Positions 6,242 to 13,319 of a stretch of 14,995 bases of DNA are shown here, in pieces. The stretch covers positions 1-14,995 of the forward strand of contig JAHWHE010000037.1 in NCBI GenBank assembly GCA_019323495.1. Reading direction: 5' to 3'. Under the pieces are notes generated by a model. The model was not told the origin of the DNA. It made no database searches and saw only the letters and a program-made list of their open reading frames with translations. This stretch comes from Candidatus Woesearchaeota archaeon (GTDB lineage Archaea; Nanobdellota; Nanobdellia; Woesearchaeales; WJKV01). Within the stretch, counting starts at the first letter, position 1. The number at the start of each line of letters is the position of its first letter. The translations under genes and the position numbers were made by a program.

Positions 6242-8023
6242 ATGGCTGAAAAAAAAGAGGGTATTGAGGATATTCCTAAAGAGGCAAAGGAACAGATAGA
6301 AAAACTGAAAAAGAAACTGGACAGTTTCAAAAAGCAAGTTCTTGAGAAGTTTGACGAATACATCATGGGGATTGGTTTATTGCCTCCGTCTAAAGAAGAT
6401 AAGGAAAAGAAGGAGATAAATGTCATTATTCTTGTCAATGATACTGACAGCAAGAAGATGTCGAAGTATGAATTGAAGGACAAGCTTTCTGCGATCATTG
6501 AAAACATCGCAAAAGACATCGATCCTAATATGAAGCCTCAGACATTTATCCTGACAGAGTTGTGGCAGTCTTGCTACGATGGAAAGTATGACCTGGTCGA
6601 TCTGTTTGGAATTTCTGCGCCTGTCCATGATACAGGGATGCTTGCAGGACTAAAGATTGCGAACCTGCACAGGACCATGGTCATAAAAAAGTTCGAGAAA
6701 TATGTTGTTGCCTATGTCTTGTGGGGAAGCCTTGCAAGAGGAGAGCCAAGGGCAGAGAGCGACATCGACATTGGGATAGTGATTGATGACACTGATGTAA
6801 AAAAGATGTCAAGAGCAGAATTGAAAGACAAATTAAGAGCGATAATCATCGGGATGGGAATAGAAGCAGGAGAAGTCACAGGGATAAAAAACAAGCTTAA
6901 TGTCAATATATTTATACTGACAGACATCTGGGAGTCTATAAAAGATGCTGTTCCTACAATATTCACTTTCCTTCGAGACGGCGTGCCTTTGTTCGATAGG
7001 GGGACATTCATGCCGTGGAAATATCTCTTGAAGATGGGCAGGATCAAGCCGTCGCCAGAAGCGATCGAGATGTTCATGAGCAGCGGAGAGCAGTTAGTGA
7101 GCAGGGTCAAGTTCAAATTGATAGGTCTGGTAGAGTCTGACATCTATTGGGCGACATTGACTCCGTCGCAGGCAGCCTTGATGCTTTACGGATTACCGCC
7201 TCCAACGCCTGCTGAGACTGTCAATCTATTGAACGAGGTCTTTGTCAGGAAAGAAAAATTGCTCGAGCCAAGTTATGTAGAAATTATGAAAAAGATAAGA
7301 GATTATTACAAAGGGGTTGAGCACGGCGATATAAAAGAGATCAGCGGCAAAGAAGTTGACGAATTATTATCAGACGCTGACAAATATCTGAAAAGATTGA
7401 AGAGATTATTCAAGCAGATAGAAAAGATGAAAGAAGAAGAGAATGTTGTTGAATTATACGACACGATCTTGACAGTGAGCAGGGACTGCCTCCAGATGGA
7501 GGGTGTCAAAGAAGTAACAGAAGAGGAACTGATTGATGTTTTCAAGAAAGAGCTGATTGAAAAAGGAAAGATACCTGACAAGTTTTTGCGAACCTTGAAA
7601 GACATGATCAAGGCAAAGAAGGATTATGAAGCGAACAAGCTGACAAAGACAGAAGTGGAGCAGGTGCAGAAGGACGGAAGATTATTGATTCGCGTCCTGG
7701 TAGAGTTCATGCAGAGAAAAAGAGGATTAGAGCTTGAAAGAACAAAGATTAGAGTAAAATACGGACCTAAATTCGGCGAAGTGACTTTGCTTGATGATGT
7801 TGCGTTTATTGTGCCTGACATTGATGCAGAAGAAAAAGAATTCCTGAAAGCAAAAATCAAGCCAGACGGAAGCCTGGCAAAAGAAGAAAAATCGAGCATA
7901 GAAGAATATGAAGATGCCTTGGCAAAAGTAAAGATCCCGAAAAGGGCTTTCATTAAAGAGCCAATTTTCGAGGACTTGAAGAAAATATTCGGAAAGGATG
8001 TTGAGATCCTGATAAGTTTCTGA
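6242..8023 (+). CDS. Tandem nucleotidyltransferase-fold protein with helical (HEPN-like?) C-terminal half
   Basis: 593 residues. The second fold copy has the MNT-type motif of the polymerase-beta superfamily: Gly162-Ser163 to Arg166-Gly167, then Ser173-Asp174-Ile-Asp176 (two metal-binding Asp). The usual third carboxylate strand reads NVNIFIL (about 220-226), so it may carry Asn222 instead of Asp/Glu. Residues 61-132 repeat residues 177-254: DTDxKKMSxxELKDKLxAII, then FILTxxW and a closing xxDxG. That first copy lacks the GSxxRG and SDID block, so it looks catalytically dead. Residues about 275-395 form a helical region that could be HEPN-like, with R353 and H361 separated by seven residues (not the usual R-x4-6-H). 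The rest (about 395-593) is charged helices plus a strand-rich end. Such enzymes transfer nucleotides to proteins, RNA or small molecules; the substrate is unknown. A leaderless TATA box supports ATG 6242. It converges with the AAA+ gene, 22 bases apart. Confidence 0.82.
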   Translation: MAEKKEGIEDIPKEAKEQIEKLKKKLDSFKKQVLEKFDEYIMGIGLLPPSKEDKEKKEINVIILVNDTDSKKMSKYELKDKLSAIIENIAKDIDPNMKPQTFILTELWQSCYDGKYDLVDLFGISAPVHDTGMLAGLKIANLHRTMVIKKFEKYVVAYVLWGSLARGEPRAESDIDIGIVIDDTDVKKMSRAELKDKLRAIIIGMGIEAGEVTGIKNKLNVNIFILTDIWESIKDAVPTIFTFLRDGVPLFDRGTFMPWKYLLKMGRIKPSPEAIEMFMSSGEQLVSRVKFKLIGLVESDIYWATLTPSQAALMLYGLPPPTPAETVNLLNEVFVRKEKLLEPSYVEIMKKIRDYYKGVEHGDIKEISGKEVDELLSDADKYLKRLKRLFKQIEKMKEEENVVELYDTILTVSRDCLQMEGVKEVTEEELIDVFKKELIEKGKIPDKFLRTLKDMIKAKKDYEANKLTKTEVEQVQKDGRLLIRVLVEFMQRKRGLELERTKIRVKYGPKFGEVTLLDDVAFIVPDIDAEEKEFLKAKIKPDGSLAKEEKSSIEEYEDALAKVKIPKRAFIKEPIFEDLKKIFGKDVEILISF

Positions 8024-8045
8024 TTCTATCTAAATTCTATTTAAC

Positions 8046-9968
8046 TCATCTGTATTTTGCAAGCTGTTCATCAACCCTTTTCCTAGTCATCCTTAAAGTT
8101 CCGTTGGATACGTAAGGGTGGTCTTTTGTCCTCAAACCTTTCAGTGAATCTGCCAGCAAGCCTTCGATCGCTCTTGCGCCCGTAGTGTCTTCTGCTGCAA
8201 GCTCTGCCAACCTGTCGATTGCGTCTTTCTCGAAAACTAATTTTAATCCGTATGATTCAAAGAGTTTTTTCTCGCCTTCGAGCGCAGAGTTGGGCGCGTT
8301 CAAGATTCTTGCGTAATCGCTCCTGTTCAATTTGTTAAGTTCAACCACATAAGGAAGCCTGCCGATGAATTCTCCTTTGAAACCGTATGCTCTTAATACA
8401 TCTGCATTGACTCTTCTTCTTCCTTGTCTTTTTCCGCTGAGCTTTTCATCTAGTTTGCAGTAATTGTCAATTCCCTCGAAAGCTCCGCCGCAGACAAAAA
8501 GGATGTTGCTTGTGTCAATAGGCCCATATTTTGTTTCTTTTACTTCACCTGCAAGTATGGTGAGCAATTCATTCTGTATGTCATCTCCTTTGATGTCTCT
8601 CTTGTCGCCATTGCCCTGCTTCCTGATCTTGTCTATCTCGTCCAGATAAACAATGCCTTTTTCAGCACTGCTTATGTCTCCGCCTGCATTGCTGATAAGT
8701 TCCTCTAAAATGCTGACAACATCTCCGCCAACATATCCTGCTGCTGTCTTGTCCTGCATCGAGACTTCTGCGAAAGGGACATTCAATACCTTGTCTGCTA
8801 TTGTCCTTGCGAGATATGTCTTTCCAGAACCTGTTGGCCCGACAAGAAGGATGTTCTTTTTTCTTGCGATCTTCCTGTCTTCTTCGCTCATCTGCATTCT
8901 CTGGTAATGGTCGCAGATAGCTTCTGCAAGAGTCAAGGTCGCGCTGCTCTGGCCTATGACGTATTTGTCGAGGATCCTTTTTACTGTTTTGTAGTCCTTG
9001 AAATCAAGGCTCTTGTCTTTCGCCTCTCCAGGTGTGAAGCCTGTGCCTGGCTTTTTGCCTATTGGCGTTGTCTTTTTGTTTTGCTTCTTTTTTCTTATCT
9101 CGTCTAATAATTCATTCCATGACTTTCCGCCAACCCTTTTCCCGTAGCTTAATTCAAGACCAACTACGGGCCTTTCATCGACTATGCAATTGTCAGTAAG
9201 TGTAAGATTTTGATGATTGTAAATATCCTCTGAACGATCGTTGAGGAAAATCGTTTTTGCGTTTTGGGGTGCCAGCAGCAAGGTTTCATTAGGCAATGCC
9301 ATGTTCTTTTTCTTTGCAAGTGCTGAATATACTGCTTCTATTTTTTTTAGAAATTCAATTATTCGGCCCATCCTGTAACTTTCCTTATCAAGAGCAGCTC
9401 CAAAACTTGGTGCGTTATCGTTCTTTGGTTTCATGTATTCTGCAGCAACAGCCATAGCAATCGCATTGTCCCTTGATCTTTTAATGCCCCATTTTTTTGC
9501 TCTATCTTCTGCTTTCTTTTCTCTTCCGAAAATCTCTGTTATTGCATCATCTACAACATTGATTACGATTTCATAACCTAGTTTTCCTTTGTGATAATAA
9601 GGTTTTAGAACAACATCTAGATCATCGAAAATCCTAGAATTTGCATCTGCGCCAATAGCTTCTTCTAAAGGCAAAAAATTTACTTTGCTTCTTATTAATT
9701 TCCACCAGTCTTTCCAGTCAAGTGCGCTGAAATCAAACAATGGCTGTGTTCTGATATATGCTGCAATTCCTCTGTCATTAATCTTGACAACCTGTTCTTG
9801 AACAATCTGACTAAGATCCTGCATCCCGCCATTTCTATTCAGGCCTTGCACAGAACCTGCAAGCCTGTCCTGCAGTTCTGGATTGAAATAATAGAGCGTT
9901 TCTTTATGGAAACCGCTCGCTTCATCAATCCCGTTATTGTCTACATTCACTAATCCTAGCTTAACCAT
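8046..9968 (-). CDS. ClpX/HslU-like AAA+ unfoldase with a new N-terminal region
   Basis: 640 residues from ATG 9968. An in-frame TTG at 9992 would add 8, but the TATA box at 9994-10003 sits 30 bases before ATG 9968 and favours it. The C-terminal half is a ClpX-type ATPase: VIGQ at 337-340, Walker A GPTGSGKT at 377-384, pore loop GYVG at 411-414, Walker B YLDEIDKI at about 441-448, GGAF at 494-497, arginine-finger GRLP at 536-539 and sensor-2 GAR at 597-599. It would unfold protein substrates using ATP. The Walker A-B spacing is ClpX-like, so the HslU I-domain is absent. The segment KETKYGPIDTSNILFV resembles HslU instead. Both the RKH pore loop and the IGF loop that docks ClpX to ClpP are missing, as is the N-terminal zinc domain. 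Instead there is a roughly 330-residue N-terminal region with a Lys-rich linker that I do not recognise. Probably a ClpP-independent remodelling ATPase. Confidence 0.87.
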   Translation of the reverse strand: MVKLGLVNVDNNGIDEASGFHKETLYYFNPELQDRLAGSVQGLNRNGGMQDLSQIVQEQVVKINDRGIAAYIRTQPLFDFSALDWKDWWKLIRSKVNFLPLEEAIGADANSRIFDDLDVVLKPYYHKGKLGYEIVINVVDDAITEIFGREKKAEDRAKKWGIKRSRDNAIAMAVAAEYMKPKNDNAPSFGAALDKESYRMGRIIEFLKKIEAVYSALAKKKNMALPNETLLLAPQNAKTIFLNDRSEDIYNHQNLTLTDNCIVDERPVVGLELSYGKRVGGKSWNELLDEIRKKKQNKKTTPIGKKPGTGFTPGEAKDKSLDFKDYKTVKRILDKYVIGQSSATLTLAEAICDHYQRMQMSEEDRKIARKKNILLVGPTGSGKTYLARTIADKVLNVPFAEVSMQDKTAAGYVGGDVVSILEELISNAGGDISSAEKGIVYLDEIDKIRKQGNGDKRDIKGDDIQNELLTILAGEVKETKYGPIDTSNILFVCGGAFEGIDNYCKLDEKLSGKRQGRRRVNADVLRAYGFKGEFIGRLPYVVELNKLNRSDYARILNAPNSALEGEKKLFESYGLKLVFEKDAIDRLAELAAEDTTGARAIEGLLADSLKGLRTKDHPYVSNGTLRMTRKRVDEQLAKYR

Positions 9969-9993
9969 TGTAATATAGAGAATAGCCGACAAT

Positions 9994-10003
9994 AGATATA
10001 TTG
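9994..10003 (-). promoter_or_regulatory. TATA box of the ClpX-like gene
   Basis: Reads CAATATATCT on the minus strand, centred about 30 bases before ATG 9968. It supports the ATG over the upstream TTG at 9992, which would lie upstream of the predicted transcript. A second A/T-rich box near 10014-10025 is also possible. Confidence 0.45.
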
Positions 10004-10046
10004 TTGCTGTCTATTAATTATATTTTCTATATAGAATCAGAAAAAA

Positions 10047-10817
10047 TTACATGCCTAGATCTTCGAGTGTATTTACTTGCTTTAATGCGATCTTGAAACT
10101 CATCAGATCGTCCCTGTCGATCGGCGCAGGTGCTTTTCTGCCGAAGCTCCTGCGTATCTCTTCTGCTGTTCCGCACGGAAGATAGTAGTTTTGTATGTGT
10201 CTTCGTACTTCTAAGAGATATTCTCTTTCGTGCATTGGCAGATTCCAGAAGAATGCTGGCGGCTTGTTTGATTTTCTAAGATTTGCCTCGATGAGTTCTG
10301 CAGGCAGTTTGTACAAAGTGGTTGCATAGAAAATCGCTTCTTCTTTTTCATTAGGATTTCCATATTTTACAGCGTTCATGAAAAACATCTGTGCTTTATT
10401 ATTATCCCCTGTATTTCTCAGCCTTAGCCCTTCCAATACCTTGAGCCTGAACTCGCTCGCTTTTTTCGCTCTTCTTACATTTATGGCGTCCTGCAGGAAA
10501 TGTGCATACAGAAAATTGTCCAAGGTTTCTCGGCTATCTTTAGGGCAGAGGCGCGCGATGAGTTCTTTAGCAGCTGTTACTTCTTTATCGGCTTCTTCTA
10601 ATTTTCCCAAGTGCATCAGGCACTGTGCAAGACCTATGTGCGGCACTTCATTAGTAGGATCCCTTTCTGTTAAAATGCTATAAAAAACCCTGCCATAGAC
10701 TGGCTGCGGATTGTCAGAAAGTATACATAACTCTGCCCTTTCTAATAGGATTGCTGTGGGCAGGTTCGCTGACTCTTCTCTGAGCTTTCTTTCTATATCT
10801 TCGCTGCTAACATTCAT
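10047..10817 (-). CDS. TPR-like helical repeat protein
   Basis: 256 residues, soluble and almost all helical. Paired-helix repeats resemble tetratricopeptide repeats, clearest at about 50-90 (DPTNEVPHIGLAQCLMHLGK, then LEEADKEVTAAKELI) with the usual small-residue positions and a closing Asp/Pro turn. Another is likely at about 125-160 (GLRLRNTGDNNKAQMFFMNA). The C-terminal third (about 175-256) has Trp, Pro and His positions without repeat form (PPAFFWNLPMHEREYLLEV). No enzyme motif and no signal peptide were seen. TPR proteins are scaffolds or adaptors. The downstream gene on the same strand is the ClpX-like ATPase, so an adaptor role is possible, but the 78-base gap contains a separate TATA box. 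Start ATG 10817: ribosome-binding GGGG at 10825-10828 lies 7 bases upstream, and a TATA box is at 10849-10860. Confidence 0.68.
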   Translation of the reverse strand: MNVSSEDIERKLREESANLPTAILLERAELCILSDNPQPVYGRVFYSILTERDPTNEVPHIGLAQCLMHLGKLEEADKEVTAAKELIARLCPKDSRETLDNFLYAHFLQDAINVRRAKKASEFRLKVLEGLRLRNTGDNNKAQMFFMNAVKYGNPNEKEEAIFYATTLYKLPAELIEANLRKSNKPPAFFWNLPMHEREYLLEVRRHIQNYYLPCGTAEEIRRSFGRKAPAPIDRDDLMSFKIALKQVNTLEDLGM

Positions 10818-11060
10818 CTCTCTTCCCCATTAGTGCTGGGTTTTTCGAATATTTAAATATATTGGATATAGATTAGGTTTTATTTATAAATGAAAATGGG
10901 CAGATTTGGGCTTATTTTGGAAAATGAAGGTATATTTTGACGTTTTAGACTTCGCCTTTTTATGTTGTCTCTGATAGGTGACAAAATAACCGTAAGCTTT
11001 ATATACTAGTGTGGTTTACTACTGGATAGAAAGTAAAGCTAAAAGAGGTTTAAACTCAAT
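10818..11060. promoter_or_regulatory. Divergent promoter region between TPR-like gene and the 706-residue orphan
   Basis: Minus strand: A/T box ATATTTAAAT near 10849-10860 and GGGG at 10825-10828 serve the TPR-like gene. Plus strand: TATA box CTTTATATAC at 10997-11006 with expected transcription near 11027, leaving a leader of about 34 bases that holds AGAGGT at 11044-11049 before ATG 11061. The middle of the space (10870-10990) shows no gene; a 16-codon frame at 10890 was rejected. Confidence 0.55.
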
Positions 11061-13181
11061 ATGGCAAAACAAAACCCAACATACAACCTTTTAGACTTAG
11101 TTAAGGTTCTAAACGGAAATAATCATTATTCTGGAAGCGATATGTGGAGAGTTAAGAATAGAGCCAAGAATATGGCGAATCACTTCGAGAACGGCGAAGT
11201 AAGATTTTCTAAAAACGACGATTTGAATATGACAAGATTAAGAAAACTAGGAAGAATAGCAAGAGAAAGGCAGAGTGAAAAAAAGGACCTAGGAAAAAAG
11301 AATGTTACTGATTTGAGAAATGCAATTGCTAAAAATTTAAAAACTATTTATAGAGCTAATAGACCTATTTATGATGCTAGCCAATTCTATGAAATGCTTA
11401 CAGGAGTACAAGATAATTCTGTTGACAGATTCGAACAGACAATGGAAAATAGGCAAGCAAGAGCTTCTAGATTAGAGAACGCAATCGAGCTTTTGAGGAA
11501 AGGCAGACATAATTTCACACAGGAACAGGCAGCAGACATCAAAAAGTTGATTAGCGCTGCAAATGAAATGAGCTCTTTTGGAGTAGATGCTTCTAAAGTA
11601 GATGAATTCAGAACTGTTCTTGGCGGAATTTTAGACAAGAATAAGATTTACGATCCTGATGTAAGAGGAAAAAAGGTTCCAAGAAGATATTATGACGGTC
11701 TTTTGGCAGCGATAGGCATTGGCAATAGAGAGTGCACAAAAGAGAATATTGGATTGGGCGGATTATTCAGTGAAGCTTACGAAAAATTAAGGAAAAACTG
11801 GAATGCAATTTACAATACAGCTAAAGTAGGCATGCCACAGAGAATTCCTATCATAAGAGACATGCCTGTAAAGAAGAAACTTACAGAAGCTGCTAACGGA
11901 ATAGTTGGCAGAATCAACCAGTACATAAGAGACAGAAAAGAAAAACAGTTGCTTGCTAGAGAAGCTGCTCAGTTCAAACAGAGGAGCCAAGAAGAAAGCA
12001 AGATAAAGATATACAAGCAAGTTCCTATCAGAGCTACATCTGACGGAAGATTACTAGATGCTGTAAGTGTTGAAAAAGGATTTACAGATTATTTCAAAAA
12101 GAAAAATGAATTAAGATCACAAAGACTGACAGAGCAAGACTTGCTGGCAAGACTGACACCTAAACAGGTTGAACAGTATGCACAGATCAAGCACAGATTT
12201 GTCGGAAGCGAAGCTTACGAACAGCTATTGAAAGCTGCTGCTTACAATGAATTAAGGAATGAAGCAAATGCTGAAGTAAGAGCGAAAGCAGCTGCAAAGA
12301 GAGACGAAATCAAAGATTCATTGACAGCAGATATTTTAGAAGCTAGATGGGTTACTGCTGAATTAAAAAAGCAGGAGCAGGAAAAAGAGAAAAGAGCTAA
12401 GCAGATTGCTACAAGAGACAAAGCATTGGACATCTACAGAAAACACTATGCTTCTGAGAATGGAAAGCAGCTAGGCATGTACGAAATGGATGTGATCACA
12501 AGAACATGCAAGAAAGTAGGAGACGGTCTGATTGCTTTCAAAGATGAAGGCAGAGAGATAATGTATGTCTTGTCTGGAGACGAAAAAGCTGCAATCAGGC
12601 AGAGAGCAAAAGAAGACAGCACTGTAGAAGCAGGACTAAGACAGAGAGCATTGATCCAGGGCTTGTACAGAGAAGCTGAAGATTATTTTGCACAAAAAGA
12701 TGCTTTCAATAATTACTTGTCTAGAAATGAAAGTGCGTCTGGTGAAAGACTGACATTCGACCAGTTCAGAACAATCAGAGCTTCTGGAAAGAGAGGAATC
12801 GATTACCAGAAAGGCACAACTGCGGACGGAATGGCTCTAGAAGGACTTACCTATAAGGCTGAGATGAATCTTGCAGACGGCACAGGAGCTGTCAGTGCAG
12901 AATTAAGTTCAGCAGAAGCAGGTAAGATAAGAGTTCATGCTTTTGATGAAATGACAAGACAGGGCAAGGAAGATAAAGCTGAATATGAAAAGCTTGTAGA
13001 AAGCTATGCAAAAAGAGCTTTGAGAAACAAGCTGGTCAAAAACGCAGAAAAGCTTTACACAAGAGTGCCTGTACCTGCACAAATAACTATACCTGAAACA
13101 GAACCTAAAGCAGAAGAACCAAGCGAATGGGTTGTTTCAGGAAAACCACATCTTCCAGTAGGAGCAGGAGCTCCTTACTAA
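11061..13181 (+). CDS. Large charged helical protein, unknown function
   Basis: 706 residues. No family recognised. It is rich in Lys, Arg, Glu and Ala, with many AGA codons, and has no membrane segment, signal peptide or nucleotide-binding motif. Helical, probably coiled-coil stretches lie at about 285-315 and 387-460 (NEANAEVRAKAAAKRDEIKD, then KKQEQEKEKRAKQ). The N-terminal 150 residues are basic. Regions with alternating hydrophobic and polar residues (about 320-385, 470-510 and 560-650) could be small folded domains. The tail from about 670 is Pro-rich and ends in a Gly/Ala/Pro cap. Only two Cys (225 and 483) were seen. It is led by its own TATA box and an AGAGGT ribosome-binding site, and followed by a strong T-rich terminator, so it is a monocistronic and perhaps well-expressed gene. 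Possible role: nucleic-acid-binding or structural protein (inference from charge only). Nothing suggests it is broken. Confidence 0.75.
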   Translation: MAKQNPTYNLLDLVKVLNGNNHYSGSDMWRVKNRAKNMANHFENGEVRFSKNDDLNMTRLRKLGRIARERQSEKKDLGKKNVTDLRNAIAKNLKTIYRANRPIYDASQFYEMLTGVQDNSVDRFEQTMENRQARASRLENAIELLRKGRHNFTQEQAADIKKLISAANEMSSFGVDASKVDEFRTVLGGILDKNKIYDPDVRGKKVPRRYYDGLLAAIGIGNRECTKENIGLGGLFSEAYEKLRKNWNAIYNTAKVGMPQRIPIIRDMPVKKKLTEAANGIVGRINQYIRDRKEKQLLAREAAQFKQRSQEESKIKIYKQVPIRATSDGRLLDAVSVEKGFTDYFKKKNELRSQRLTEQDLLARLTPKQVEQYAQIKHRFVGSEAYEQLLKAAAYNELRNEANAEVRAKAAAKRDEIKDSLTADILEARWVTAELKKQEQEKEKRAKQIATRDKALDIYRKHYASENGKQLGMYEMDVITRTCKKVGDGLIAFKDEGREIMYVLSGDEKAAIRQRAKEDSTVEAGLRQRALIQGLYREAEDYFAQKDAFNNYLSRNESASGERLTFDQFRTIRASGKRGIDYQKGTTADGMALEGLTYKAEMNLADGTGAVSAELSSAEAGKIRVHAFDEMTRQGKEDKAEYEKLVESYAKRALRNKLVKNAEKLYTRVPVPAQITIPETEPKAEEPSEWVVSGKPHLPVGAGAPY

Positions 13182-13184
13182 TTA

Positions 13185-13213
13185 TTTTTTTCTAACTTTT
13201 TTATCTACTTTTT
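13185..13213 (+). terminator. Triple oligo-T terminator after the 706-residue gene
   Basis: Three T-tracts on the coding strand (13185-13191 with 7, 13197-13202 with 6, 13209-13213 with 5), beginning 4 bases after the stop. This is the arrangement of archaeal oligo-T termination, without a stem-loop. Confidence 0.65.
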
Positions 13214-13263
13214 AATCACTTATTTCTACAATTAAATATTAGTACTTCTGAGTGTAAATAAAT

Positions 13264-13273
13264 GTTTATATAG
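13264..13273 (+). promoter_or_regulatory. TATA box of the surface protein gene
   Basis: GTTTATATAG. Transcription is expected near 13294, so the leader would be about 25 bases and contain two G-runs (13298-13302 and 13307-13311) that can act as ribosome-binding site. Confidence 0.5.
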
Positions 13274-13319
13274 CTCATACATAGTCTGCTCTGCTTAGGG
13301 GGTAAAGGGGGCTATAGAT

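Noticed and set aside
8464..9107. Three plus-strand frames of 61-84 residues inside the ClpX-like gene
   Set aside because: They lie opposite the conserved Walker A/B region and have no promoter or ribosome-binding site; shadows of the minus-strand gene.
8046..9968. HslU
   Set aside because: Walker A and B are about 62 residues apart, so the I-domain is missing; only one short segment resembles HslU.
9969..9992. TTG 9992 as start of the ClpX-like gene
   Set aside because: It would place the start codon almost on the TATA box; ATG 9968 lies at the usual leaderless distance.
10890..10940. 16-codon frame MKMGRFGLILENEGIF
   Set aside because: Too short, the nearest A/T box is directly next to the ATG, and there is no ribosome-binding site.
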